From contig NBAY01000002.1 of NCBI GenBank assembly GCA_002794775.1, positions 310,001-374,000 of the forward strand: a DNA stretch of 64,000 nt, in the 5' to 3' direction. The notes under the pieces are model-generated. The model did not search any database. It worked only from the letters and a program-made list of their open reading frames with translations, and was not told the DNA's origin. This DNA is from Porodaedalea pini (taxonomy: Eukaryota; Basidiomycota; Agaricomycetes; Hymenochaetales; Hymenochaetaceae). Positions 46,388-56,853 of this stretch are shown in pieces. Made by a program: the position numbers and the translations under genes. Positions within the stretch are counted from its first letter, which is position 1. Each line of letters starts with the position of its first letter.

Positions 46388-47986
46388 ATGTCTCTCTCAG
46401 CCCGCTACGAACAAGTCAAGGCGCTTTATGACGCTGTAGATCAAGGACACGTCTTCACCTTCTGGGACACCCTTTCCGCGTCGTCTCAAGCCGCACTCCT
46501 CGATCAGCTCGAGGCGCTCGACCCCGCACGCGTCAACACCATCTACAAGGCTGCCCTCAAAGCCGACGATGCTGCGAAGCATGCGTCCGCGGATGAGATC
46601 GAGCCGCTGCCGTCTGACGTGCTCGAGAGCGTCGTAGCCGCGCCAGAGCGCGGGGTGGCACACCGCCGCACGGGGTTGCAAGAAATCGCAGAGGGACGCG
46701 TCGCGGTGCTGCTCATGGCTGGCGGGCAGGGCACGCGTCTGGGAAGCGCCGACCCAAAGGGATGCTACGATATCGGCCTGCCCTCTCGCAAGTCGCTGTT
46801 CCAGCTCCAGGCGGAGCGCATTCGCCGCCTGCAGAGCGTTGCTGAGCAGGAGGCGGGCAAAGCGCGCGGGTCTGTGAAGATACGGTGGTATATCATGACG
46901 AGCCAGCCGACGCACGATGCGACGCGAAAATTCTTTGGCTGGGGAACGGACGGACAGCGCCTTGATGCGAGCAAGCCTGTTAACTTCGGGCTCGACGCGG
47001 ACCAGGTCGTGTTCTTCAAGCAAGGTCAGTTCCACTCCTCTTTTTCATTATATGAGATCGTTAGCTAACACGCATACTCAGGCGTCCTCCCTTGCCTTTC
47101 GTCATCCGGTAAGATCCTCCTCGAATCACCAGCAAAGATCGCCGTCGCGCCAGACGGCAACGGCGGTCTCTACGCCGCGCTCCGCACGCCCCTCACCCAG
47201 CCCCTCAACAACCTCGCCTCACCCTCCATCCTCGCCGACCTCGAGGCGCGCGGCATCTCGCTCGTGCACGCCTACTGCGTCGACAACTGCCTCGTCAAGG
47301 TCGCCGACCCCGTCTTCCTCGGCGCCTGCGCCACTCGTCGCGCCGACTGTGCCGCCAAGACCGTGCCGAAGGTGCGTCCCGACGAGAGCGTCGGCGTCGT
47401 CGCGCGCCGCGCAGGCCGCTTCGCCGTCGTCGAATACAGCGAGATCACGCCCGCGCAGGCCGCGCGGCGCGATGCCGCCAACCCCGACGCACTCGCGCTG
47501 CGCGCAGCCAACATCGCGAACCACGTGTACACGCTGGCGTTCCTGCAGCGCACGCGCGCGATGGAAGACGCGCTCGCGCACCATGTCGCGCGCAAGAAGA
47601 TCCCGTCCGTCGTGCTTGAGGGCGCAGACAAGGGTCAGCAGGGCAAGACGGACGGGATGAAGCTCGAGATGTTCGTGTTTGACGTGTTCCCGTTCGCCGA
47701 GCGCTTCTTCGTCCTTGAGGGGGCGCGCGCGGAGGAGTTCAGTCCGCTGAAAAATGCGCCTGGTGCGCCTGCGGGCGACAGCCCTGAGACGAGCCGCAGC
47801 GACCTTCTTGCGCAGCAGCGCCGCTTTCTCGAAGCTGCGGGCGCGAAATTCGCCTCCGCAGACGTCGAGATTGAGCTGAGCCCACTCGTGACGTATGCTG
47901 GTGAGGGCCTCGAGAGCGTGAAGGGCAAAACCTTCGCAAAATCTGGGCATGTCGAGACGCTTGCGGATTTGGACACGCTGGTGTGA
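46388..47986 (+). CDS. UAP1: UDP-N-acetylglucosamine pyrophosphorylase
   Basis: Makes UDP-GlcNAc from GlcNAc-1-P and UTP, the donor for chitin, N-glycans and GPI anchors (yeast Qri1/Uap1). Exons 46388-47024 and 47082-47986 give 513 aa. Seen: VAVLLMAGGQGTRLGSADPK, the nucleotide-binding loop with its conserved Gly-rich motif; GCYDIGLPSRKSLFQLQAER; WYIMTSQPTHDATRKFF; GKILLESPAKIAVAPDGNGG; HAYCVDNCLVKVADPVFLG; VGVVARRAGRFAVVEYSE and KLEMFVFDVFPFAERFFVLE. The length matches the eukaryotic family. GC-rich throughout with strong codon bias, suggesting good expression. The single intron interrupts the protein after VVFFKQ. Confidence 0.95.
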
Positions 47987-48240
47987 CTGGTCTTGGACAG
48001 CAACCCGACTCGCATAGGGGACTGAGGACTGTGAGGAATATGAACTGTATACCATTTGGACTGTGCCGTGCATTAAAAAAAAAAGTAGCTTCCTAAATAC
48101 CGTTCGGACTTCGTGTAGAATTTATTCAGTTGTAGTCTCGGTATTTGCAGCCTTCAAGCCTCAAGTTGCAGGCGATACACTAACTACAGAGAAAAGAATC
48201 GAGGAAAATTGAAGAGTCTGGCCACCAGAACCATCGTGTG
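47987..48240. other. Convergent 3' flanks, UAP1 and taxilin-like gene
   Basis: No gene seen. A short poly-A run occurs near 48074. Confidence 0.4.
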
Positions 48241-50492
48241 CTACCCTACTGCAACGCCATCGCCCAACTTCGTGCCGCGTTTTTCGAGCTCTTCGCGAAG
48301 CGACGTAAAGAGTCGTTGTGTACGCTCAGCATTCGGCTGCGACGCGTAGCAACGCTGGTCAGTGACTAAAGCTTGATACACGACAGACGAACGAAAAACA
48401 CACCTCTTTGCAGCATTGTATCAGTTTCTCGATCAGCAGCGTCTGCCCATTATGTACATCCTCGAGCTCCTTCCGCACTTGCTGGTTCTTTTCTCGACGT
48501 CAGTACCAGAGCATACAAGGAGCACGCAAAGACGCATATAGGCACGCACATCTTCCTCCAGTTTATCTATCCGACTCCGCTCGAACTCGACGAGCTGCCG
48601 TTGCTCGGACTCGCGATATCTCGCGAGTAGCAGTTCGAGTTCCTTCGAGCGTACAAAGCATTCAAAATGCCGCTCGCGTAGCTCATATTGCCGAAGGACG
48701 AGTTTCAAACGCTCCTTTGTCCTATTTTCAATGATTCAAAGAATAGTCAACATACTCCTGAACGCATCTCGGAAATAAACACCGCCTTACACTCCATCGA
48801 AGATTTCTTCCATTGTTCTTTTCGCTCTAGGTTGTACAGCATGACTCAGTAAACTGATACGTCGAAAGTGAAATGGCACATACTCTTGTGGATTGTCTGT
48901 CCAGTTTTTCCTTAGCTTCGGACGACGCGTTTCTACAAGTTCGTCCTGCCAGGCATAAAGTTAGCTCGCTCCAAAGATACTAATTTCGAGTTCAAACACA
49001 CGGCATCGTCAGGTATAGGCCCTGTCAGGTCCATGAGCTCAACAGCGAGGATCTCGTCCGCATCCTCGATACCCGCCTCCTCTACCGTCATCTCCGTGTC
49101 CAGGCTTCGCCCCTGATGGGTGTACACGAATGACATCGGCGGCAGAGGTGGCGCACCGGCACCATTCACCGCAGTCCCAGTGCTTCCCGACTGCGAAGAC
49201 GCGTTCGAGTTAATACTCGCTGCGTCGTTCCCATTGCCTCCCTTCTGGGCCGGAGCACTTGTATTAGCGGGGGAACCGTTCGCCTGCGCGCTGCCTCTGC
49301 GCCCTGAGGAGAGCGAGTTGTTCTCCATACGCTCCGTCCACGCGGCGAAGAGGCGTGACAGCTTCGTCTTGCGGGATATCTTGAAGAAGAGCTCTGCGCG
49401 GTACTTGCACACGACCTTCACGACAATGTCCGGCAGCTCGCGGTTCTTAATCTCCTGCTGCCGAGCTTTGTCTTTTCCCTTCGTAATCTCCGTGCTAAGA
49501 TGCTTGATCTACTCGAGAGTCAGCAGCAAAGTATAGCGTGATTAAGATGGGAGAGGCGGTAAAGGTGGCACAATACTTTACCTCTTCCAGCCCCTTAGCG
49601 ACGTCCTGTAATAACTGCTGTTTCTCCTCCTATAATGACATTCAATAACGGTTCCTACTCCCGAGCTCTCCTAACTCACTCGTAGTTTCTTATTGTCCTT
49701 GTAATTCCATCAGTACATATAATAAAAAGAGTTAATATTTAAATAGACTAACTTTTGTCAAATCACGAGCAAGGTTCTCCAACTTGGCCTTCGTCTGGTT
49801 GGCCTTCGTCAACTGGCCTTTAGCTGATGATCATAGGCAATAAGGACTTGTGCAAACTCTCAGATTTTCAGTTACGGGGACGAGCACATACCCGTGTCTT
49901 TGTCCTTCGTCAGCTTCTGTTTTTCCTTCGCGTGGTCCCGCTCGACGCGTTTCATTTCGGCAAACTAATATGTAGTTGAGAAAGTGTGAATAGGACTATT
50001 AGGAGTGAAGGCGAAGGTATGACACGCACAAGTTCGACGTATTTCGTGTGCACGGCGTTCTCCTCCATGCCACGCACGCTCTTCTGCGCCTCCTCGGCTG
50101 CGGACACGCGGGAAGCCATACCAAAAGGTAGAATCCAGTCAGCGAACTAAATGGTCGAGAATAAGCGTTCATTGTAACAACGGCTCACCAAATTTAACCT
50201 CTTCCTCGTCCGCATGATTCAGCTCCTCCTCAAGCGCAGCAATCTTGCTCTTCAAGCTCTCGTACATAGCCTGCGGGTCAACAGGTGTCTCAGGCTTTGA
50301 AGAACCCTTCTTTCCCTTTGATACGCCGTTCGGTGCAGCAGCGGGCTTCGCACCATTCACGGTGGCAGCAGGCGCGGTGGACGCGGATGCCGAGCCCGGC
50401 GGGTTTGGCGGTGCGGCACCTGGCGCGGGGGGCGCAGGGCCTGCAGGCGGTGGCTTCGAAGGGCGCTGCGGCAGTGCAGCAGGCGTACTCAT
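48241..50492 (-). CDS. Taxilin-like coiled-coil protein with an internal SUMO-like domain
   Basis: Twelve exons (50492-50189, 50097-50030, 49964-49892, 49823-49753, 49697-49680, 49629-49582, 49508-49002, 48945-48884, 48826-48791, 48721-48550, 48487-48404, 48354-48241), all with GT-AG borders and matching phases, give 518 aa. Pro/Ala-rich N terminus to about residue 80. Coiled coil follows (KYVELFAEMKRVERDHAKEK, AKLENLARDLTKDNKKLREE). Exon 7 goes on without a break from coiled coil into a SUMO/Rad60-SLD-like fold at about residues 221-353: VVKVVCKYRAELFFKISRKT, LSRLFAAWTERM, a Ser/Gly/Asn-rich insert, then MSFVYTHQGRSLDTEMTVEE and AGIEDADEILAVEL. The coil resumes in a taxilin-type block, RLKLVLRQYELRERHFE. 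Exon 5 is only 18 nt. No Gly-Gly terminus, so this is not a conjugatable SUMO. Taxilins bind syntaxins and traffic machinery; here the role is open. Confidence 0.75.
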
Positions 50493-52230
50493 CTCAGTCC
50501 TAGAATGCGCGAAGCGTGGCAGGCTCGGAATGTTGATGCGGTGCCGGTGCTTTCTTATTTCGGCGTGGGCGTCGGTGTCGGAGTTGGCGGACTCGAAGGA
50601 GGATGGCGAGCAGCAGCAGAGCAGGCGGCGAAGCAGACGAGTGGAAATGGTGTCTGCTGGTGTGAGTGAGCGCAGGAGGGGTGCGTGCGTTCAAATTGCT
50701 GCTGGCCGTTGGGAGGAGGCGTGGTCGCGCTTGGACGAGCTCAGTCGGCTTTCGAGGCTTTGTTACTCATGTTTATTTATTGTATTACTCCTACCACAAC
50801 CACAAATTTTCTCTTGATTTGTCTCATTTGTTTCTTGGACTCGGAATGGTAGCACCGTTGTGTCATTGATTGATGCCAGGTCATAATTTCAGCGGACTCA
50901 GGCTACTTGCGCGACAAAGATAGCTTTCTCTAAACTCTACATAAATTTACTCAGGGCAAATGTCGAGCACAGCAACTAGAGCTGAGTATGACGCGAAAGG
51001 AACAGAGGAAAATATAACACCTTGATATATGGTCTCAGAAAGATGTTTATGTTGAGTGACTGAAGCAGTGGATGGCCTGTGAGAATATAAGAGGGGCAGA
51101 ATGCAAGACTTACCTCCGAGAAATTGCACCGAGCGGTAAAGCGGGGAAGAAGCCATGGAGTCGGGAGATGCAACTAAATGAAATGAACTGGAGTCTAAGC
51201 AGAAAGGGGAAGCCAAGCAGTACTAGTATGACAGAGAAAAAATCGAAAGATCCAAAACCGTGCAAGCGTACCACTCATTGCCGGGGTAAGTACCTTTGAC
51301 TATAACGTCTTGAGTTTGGTATTTCCGGTATAAGAGCATCCCGTAGACTTGCCTTTCATTGGTTTCGTATCACGACTATGAACTTGTTGACAAACTCTTC
51401 TCATGTCTCCAGTCAGGTCGCTACCCTCAGTGCGGCATGGACCACCCATATGCACAATCTAGAGTCTTCAAGGATATTTAGTGTGCTCACTGCAGAGATT
51501 GATAACATGCATCAGTCTGTATCGTCTTGTTACCTCCGGTAGGAAATCCTATCGCAACGACGAAAGTTCGGCGAGGCAAAGGAGTAGACTCGACACAAAT
51601 GCGGCTTGTTCCTGAGTAGAAAGGACCTCATAACCTCCTTTGCTTTTGCCCGGGTCTATGTTTTAATCTTGGGCTGATTTTTCTTGCGAGTCGTCTTTGC
51701 ATTGAACCGAAGCAGGGACCTACTAGATAATCCACAATTAGTCCTTCGGGAGGCAAACTGCAAGAAGCAGATCTAAAGATGGAGATGACAGACAGATTTA
51801 TCAGTAAGGGTAGATCTCAGTGAGATGAGGAAGTAACCAAAGACAGAGCTCGCTAGGTCAGGACACGGATTTGACATAACAGATCACGTGAGGACACTCC
51901 TGGTTCAAGTCGGACCCCTGGCAATACCAATTGAGGCCTGTCTGAGGAGGGGGTCTTTTATCCGGATTTTTTTATTTTCCCACGCTATCTGAGCCGGTTT
52001 TGCACGTTTCAGTGCAATTGGAGTCTTTTTTGAAAAATTTTGTCCCAAAAATGCATCCAAAATTATCCGGATTGTGGACCCAGGCCTCTGCTAGCATTGC
52101 CAGGGTCCTGGGTTCTCTGGTCCTAATCTTTCAAAACTTCAGGCAACATCCACGACTCGTTAAACTCAGAGCACGATCTGTTTTCTAGAGCCTTTGCTAA
52201 AGTGCGAGTTGAAAAGTTTTCCCAGAGAAT
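50493..52230. other. Intergenic, no supported gene
   Basis: 1.7 kb. Short frames (e.g. an 89-codon minus-strand one ending near 50947) have no motif. The last part (about 51900-52230) is AT-rich with a T-rich run and holds the promoter of the NR2C2AP-like gene. Confidence 0.4.
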
Positions 52231-52815
52231 ATGGCTTCCGAATACAAGCCCTTGATGGACTCAAGTACACGAATAAAGTGGGTGCTAGCGGTTAATATTC
52301 CGCCTCTATATCTTCTGTGTACTTCCTGAATACCTACGACATGATCCAGAGTCAGCTCGACACTTGACAAGTCTGTTGGCAAGAAACATCTCACGGATGG
52401 CAGTCAAGAAACATGCTGGACGTCTCAACAGGTGGACTTATCTTTGTCGTCTTATTTTCTGTTCACTTATTCTTTGTCGGCGTGAAAGGGCCTTCCTCAA
52501 TACGTCCATGTCTTGTTCGACTCTCCAGTCATTCCAAGAACTGTGCTTATTACCTTCCAAGGTGGATTTGTTGGCAAGCGCTGCTTCCTGAGCATTCTTC
52601 CAATTGCATCGACAGACGAAGAGAAGCCCGTTCTAAAACAGTTGACGACCATCTATCCTGAAGACGACAATCGAAAGCAGTCGTTTGAATTGCCGAATAC
52701 TGGTGCCGTTGAACAGATCAAATTTGTTTTCGAAGAAAGCTCTGGCTTTTTTGGGCGGATTACTATCTACGACCTGCAGATCGAGGGCCAGCTCGCTCCG
52801 GAGGATTCTGCGTGA
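52231..52815 (+). CDS. NR2C2AP-like protein with an F5/8 type C-like fold
   Basis: Exons 52231-52277, 52350-52431 and 52489-52815 give 151 aa. The pattern matches the nuclear receptor 2C2-associated protein (TRA16) family: TRIKVSSTLDKSVGKKHL, then the substituted ETCWTS motif where metazoans have ETCWNS, then VLITFQGGFVGKRC, the LTTIYPEDDNRKQSFELP strand, IKFVFEESSGFFGRITIYDL and QIEGQL. These mark the beta-sandwich of a discoidin/F5/8C domain. In animals it represses a nuclear receptor; fungi lack that receptor, so the ancestral job is unknown, perhaps peptide or protein binding. The start is the first ATG before the conserved block. Confidence 0.78.
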
Positions 52816-53119
52816 AAATCTCTCCATACATATTATTATAAAAATAGAGTGTCCCACTGCAACTCAAGTCTTCCGCCCCGCCCCTTCCCAGACAATCGGT
52901 GGCAGGGGTAGATCCGGGTTGAACTGAAGCTCCGGAGGTCGGCGCATCGACATCATCCTCTCTCTTCCCCGACGCCATGATTCCAACCACTCTCCATTGT
53001 CTTTCTCCATGTTACCGCTCCTCGCATCGCGCATATCAACTTACCCCCAATCCTCGTCCTGGTCATCGTAGTGTGAACCAGACGTGGCTGTGGCGTTCTC
53101 AAGATCGCGCGGCCGGCCC

Positions 53120-54107
53120 TCAGCGGGTTTCCGTCGACGGAAGAAGTTTTCCTGGCTCTGGCTCGGGCGGCGCCTTATGTGAAGAGCGGAAGACCGGGAA
53201 GTGTATGTTGGAGCTCAATCCTCGCATCGCGCCGCCGCGTATGTATGCAGATATGGATAGAAGGATAAGAAGGACGACGACAACGACGCCGGAAGTAACT
53301 CAGGCGACCGTTCTCGCCATTCCAGTTGAAGCTGCTCCGTTGATATGCACCATGTGAGGAAGAGCCGATGAGGTACTAGAATGCTTGAGAAAGTACTCGA
53401 AGGGGAATCGATGTGGAGCTGAAGAAATGACTGGAAGAGGAGCTCGGCGTGTCCGAACTCATGGTGTCGCTTGCCGACGACGTCGAGCTTGTCTCTCCGA
53501 ATGTGACTAACGGCATTATCGTTACACCACTCAATGATGCTTCGTCTGAAGTTGCCGTAATCCATGTATTATGTGTGGCGGACGTGGTTGATGACTCCGA
53601 AGCTGCTGCGGCGCGCAGATCATTGCTGGGCGTCGATGAAAGCTGCAGATCCAAAGTTGGACTTCCTGTTATGTCCGTTTGCAGATCATCGTCGCCGGCT
53701 GTCGTAGACTCGGTCTGCATGCTCGCAATTTGCGGTGTTCCCTGTGCGACATTTGCAAAACTTGCTAATGCAGTAGACGAACACGGGGTGACCGTTGGAG
53801 TAGGAACCGGTACTGGAGTTGTGCTCCCAGATGCGAGGCTGCTTGATATTGCTGGGCAGATGGTAGGCGACAAAGTTGATGTTCAGCGCTTAGATTGTGT
53901 CTCATAGTTTCCAAAGGGTGACATACTTGCGCTGCTCGCCATGCTGTACTCAGCTGAGCTCTCACTAGCTAGCGAGCTCCTGATGCTAGACGCATCATCA
54001 ACAGTACTCGCTATTCCGTTCCATGCACGAGAGGTCCCCGTTATCCACTGCGCATCCCGCTTTTCCCTTTCTTTCGCCTTGTGCCTCCCTCTTGTAAGGC
54101 CATTCAT
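53120..54107 (-). CDS. Ser/Thr-rich protein with probable C-terminal membrane span
   Basis: Tentative. The minus-strand frame starts at MNGLTRGRHKAKEREKRDAQ (54107), crosses an intron (about 53921-53846, GTATGT to CAG) and runs into a long Ser/Thr-rich stretch (SSSLASGSTTPVPVPTPTVT, SATHNTWITATSDEASLSGV, SSSHFFSSTS). A likely second intron near 53400 leads to a hydrophobic segment (VVVVLLILLSISAYIRGG) and a basic tail ending at 53120. The layout resembles fungal cell-surface mucin-like or SKG6-type single-pass proteins, but no signal peptide is visible, and I could not fix the last junction. N-terminal residues look cytosolic or nuclear, so this may also be two separate pieces. Confidence 0.35.
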
Positions 54108-54384
54108 TTGGGGGTCAAAAACATCCAGGAAAACGACAATCTGTCAGGGCTTGAGTCGCTGCTACCGTGTCCAGCTGCTCGCTTGTCCGATGAATTATAC
54201 GACAGGTCGAGTTGCGGCCTGCTCGCCGAAAGACACAAGGGTATACGTTAGAAACCGAGACGTCCTGCGCTCACTGTTAATGGTTTGAGGAAAGGATAAG
54301 ACTCCAGCCTTAGGCCCAAGTTACTTGCGGACACTCATGAGTAGGTCACACTTGAATTCAGTCCGATGATCTAGAATTGGACTT

Positions 54385-54630
54385 CGACGAACTCTCTTCA
54401 GCCGATAATCGCACGTGTTGTCAATATGTTTCTCTGGGGACAACATAGACTGAATAGAGAATTCCTAATGCCAAATGTCCTACATGTCAGCCGTAGCAAG
54501 TCGAAATCGAGGTACACATTTTATATCACATCAACCTTAATGCTAAGGGCAAAAGTTTGCCGCTCTATGGTGGCTAAATGCCAGCCGCCTTTGGCCTGTC
54601 GACAAATCTCGTCTTAAACTCATGCAAATA
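54385..54630 (+). repeat. Dispersed repeat E1, copy 2
   Basis: Counterpart of 9761-10018 in the same orientation, and again 3' of a minus-strand coiled-coil gene (here 55200-55601). Shared blocks are GTAGCAAGTCGAAATC and GGCCTGTCGAC. Confidence 0.7.
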
Positions 54631-55199
54631 GCCTTGCGAATTATTTCATGTGAATGTGATTGAAGGCCGACTAAGGCAAGTAGCTCATATTCACAACCTT
54701 TCATAAACTAACTGAATGTTGTTCATCTAGGACCGACGAACCGAGTATTCAGCATGATACACGTGAGCGCCTGCTGATGCTTAGTCTGATGCTGGCTATT
54801 AAGGTTACTCCAGCTTCGCCTCACGTCCCGACTCTAGTGGCGAAGCCCAGCTTCTCATCGTGCTATCGCTATATACCTCCCTCCTTTACCTCATCGACCG
54901 GTTGAGTCACAGCTGTCTCACAGACTATCTACGAGAAAGCAAGCTATACGGCTCAGGAACGTTGACTCAGAGCTTAGTGAGTCAAAGATATTTCTTCAGA
55001 GATTGGCGTTTGCAGCACCCTCAAGTTCAGAAAACGGCAGATTGAATTCGTAGTGGCAGATAATCAGGCACAATGGTTTGCGGTCAACTCAAAAATTGTC
55101 CAGAATCAAGGACAGTAGCATACACAACACACACATTATAAATGCTATTCAACTATATTGTTGTATTTCTACGCATGTGCCGAGAAATTTGTGTCATCC
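54631..55199. other. Accessory flank, no gene seen
   Basis: 569 bp between repeat E1 and coiled-coil copy D. No motif; AT-rich with short frames. Confidence 0.4.
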
Positions 55200-55601
55200 C
55201 TACTTGGAAGGCGCTGCGCTCACCTCTTTGAGTTTCTCATTCATTCTTTCGAATAGACTTCCTAAATTGTCCTCATAGTCTTCATCTTCCCTTTTGTATC
55301 CTTCGAGCTCTTCAAGAAGCTTTTCAAATTCATGTATCAGATGCTCCCGCTTATTCTCCTTCAGCTGTGGATCTAGTCTCGCAGTCTCTAGTGCATTCTG
55401 AATTGTATTGAAGGTTTGATTAAAAAGTCTTCCTTTTCTATCATCCAATTCTTGATCAGTAACCTTATGTCCTGGAGGAGGCGAGCTTCGAATGTGATAA
55501 TTATGTGTTTTCTCTGGGCCTGAAGATCTTGACCGATCACTTTGGCGGTGGCTTCGGCTGTGGCTTCGGCTGTGGCTTTGACGGTCTACCCGCTTGCTCA
55601 T
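55200..55601 (-). CDS. Charged coiled-coil protein, family copy D
   Basis: Intact 133-aa frame. The N terminus is a basic Ser/His/Arg repeat (QSHSRSHSRSHRQSDRSRSS, SR-like), followed by a short Pro-rich piece (SSPPPGHKVTDQELDDRK) and an acidic Lys/Glu coiled coil (FEKLLEELEGYKREDEDYED, LFERMNEKLKEVSAA). Sequence likeness to copies A-C is weak and mostly compositional; the family link rests on the upstream region: same TTGCAAAGCA box, TCAGCTTTGCCC and ATAAAAG with similar spacing, and on the adjacent E1 repeat. A basic N terminus suggests nucleic-acid or nuclear association. Function unknown. Confidence 0.6.
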   Translation of the reverse strand: MSKRVDRQSHSRSHSRSHRQSDRSRSSGPEKTHNYHIRSSPPPGHKVTDQELDDRKGRLFNQTFNTIQNALETARLDPQLKENKREHLIHEFEKLLEELEGYKREDEDYEDNLGSLFERMNEKLKEVSAAPSK

Positions 55602-55750
55602 GCCTCAGGCTCGAGTAAAGGATTTGTTCTATCATTCTTTCACCATTTGACCAAGCTTTTATACCATTTCTCTGGGGCAAAGCTGACCATTGCAGACTGC
55701 AGGGTACACCATTTTGTCACGCAATTAACTGCTTTGCAACGCAACGCAGC
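55602..55750 (-). promoter_or_regulatory. Shared coiled-coil-family promoter, copy D
   Basis: On the minus strand: GCGTTGCAAAGCAGTTAATT (box near 55731-55740), GGTCAGCTTTGCCCC, then GGTATAAAAGC (TATA-like, 55656-55662) about 55 bp before the ATG. Spacing is within a few bases of copies B and C. Confidence 0.7.
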
Positions 55751-56853
55751 TTAATGCTATCTATTTTCCGACAAAGGTCCGTGGCCATTGACGTCTTTTC
55801 TGACTATCCTAGCTAATTTGCACTTCGCAACGCCACTTATGACTGCAATGCGATGAACTTGAAGTAGATAAATGCTGGAGTACTTTGCTTACTATGTTTA
55901 AATTGCACTCCTTTGCTTCTTATCCATCATGTCATGCAGGCTAGCTGCAGGCTTCGTACCGTTGTGTAATTAACTTTAGCGACCGAGGGTGGAAGGATGA
56001 AAGCAAAGACAAACCTCCATCAGGAAAAACTACCCTGTAAAAATAACTCAATTGCCTCAATTGCCTCAGAATTGTTATAAGCGGCGCGGATCGGCACGCC
56101 CCCCCTTTGACAACCGAGCTCGCGTCTCTTGAGAGACGGCTTAGGTCAGCGACCCCCGCGCCGACGCGCGTCTCTCGTGAATGAAAAGCATAATGCAGAG
56201 CAGCTGGAATGGGAGTAAGATGCGGAAAAGGTCTAAGATGGTGCACCAGCGTCTCACTAGCCTGCGACGTCCGACCTTTTATATACGTATGCTTACCGTA
56301 TCAATAAATTCACAAATTACTTGAGGGATGAGCAGGTGTCAGTTGCAACCCGCTTGTGTTCCGCGTTTCTTCCAGCCGGAGAAAACAAATGTTGCCCTAA
56401 GGTAATGTGCCCAGACATGTGCAGTATGGCGACGTATGGCCCGCGAGCAATAGAAACAGCAACTTAACCATATAGATGTAACAAGACCTATTTTCCGAAG
56501 TTATTTGGTCGAGGTGAAGCGAGCGCAAGAACATAGACATCATAAGACACAAGCAATGTTGCAACTTCTGGGGAAATGCCACCAAGAACCTCTCGGTGAG
56601 ATCCCATTTCCTTCGCGACGAGTGAACTAGAGAACCTTGATATACGTCAGAAAATGATCCATGCGGTACGAACTAGATCAGAGAAATCGAAGAAAAATGA
56701 AATCCGAGGGTGGTACGAAGAACACTGTCATGAGAAAGGTGAAAGGTAGAATCGTCTCTTTGGCGTCGCACAGACGATAGGCAAGCTGTCATATAACCTT
56801 GCAAGTGCTTATCATACAGCTACTGTATCATCCGCAGTTCATAATCTACAGCG
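55751..56853. other. Intergenic, no supported gene
   Basis: 1.1 kb before the AP-3 delta 3' end. AT-rich; a small palindrome (CGTCTCT, 2 nt, AGAGACG) lies at 56123-56138 and a TATATA stretch at about 56280. Nothing coding was recognised. Confidence 0.4.

Noticed and set aside
48933..49421. SUMO-like region as an independent gene
   Set aside because: No ATG precedes it in the exon, and the frame runs in from the coiled-coil exons with matching phases; one gene is more economical.
56123..56138. Short palindrome CGTCTCT-TG-AGAGACG
   Set aside because: Seven-base stem in CT-rich DNA; expected by chance, no supporting context.
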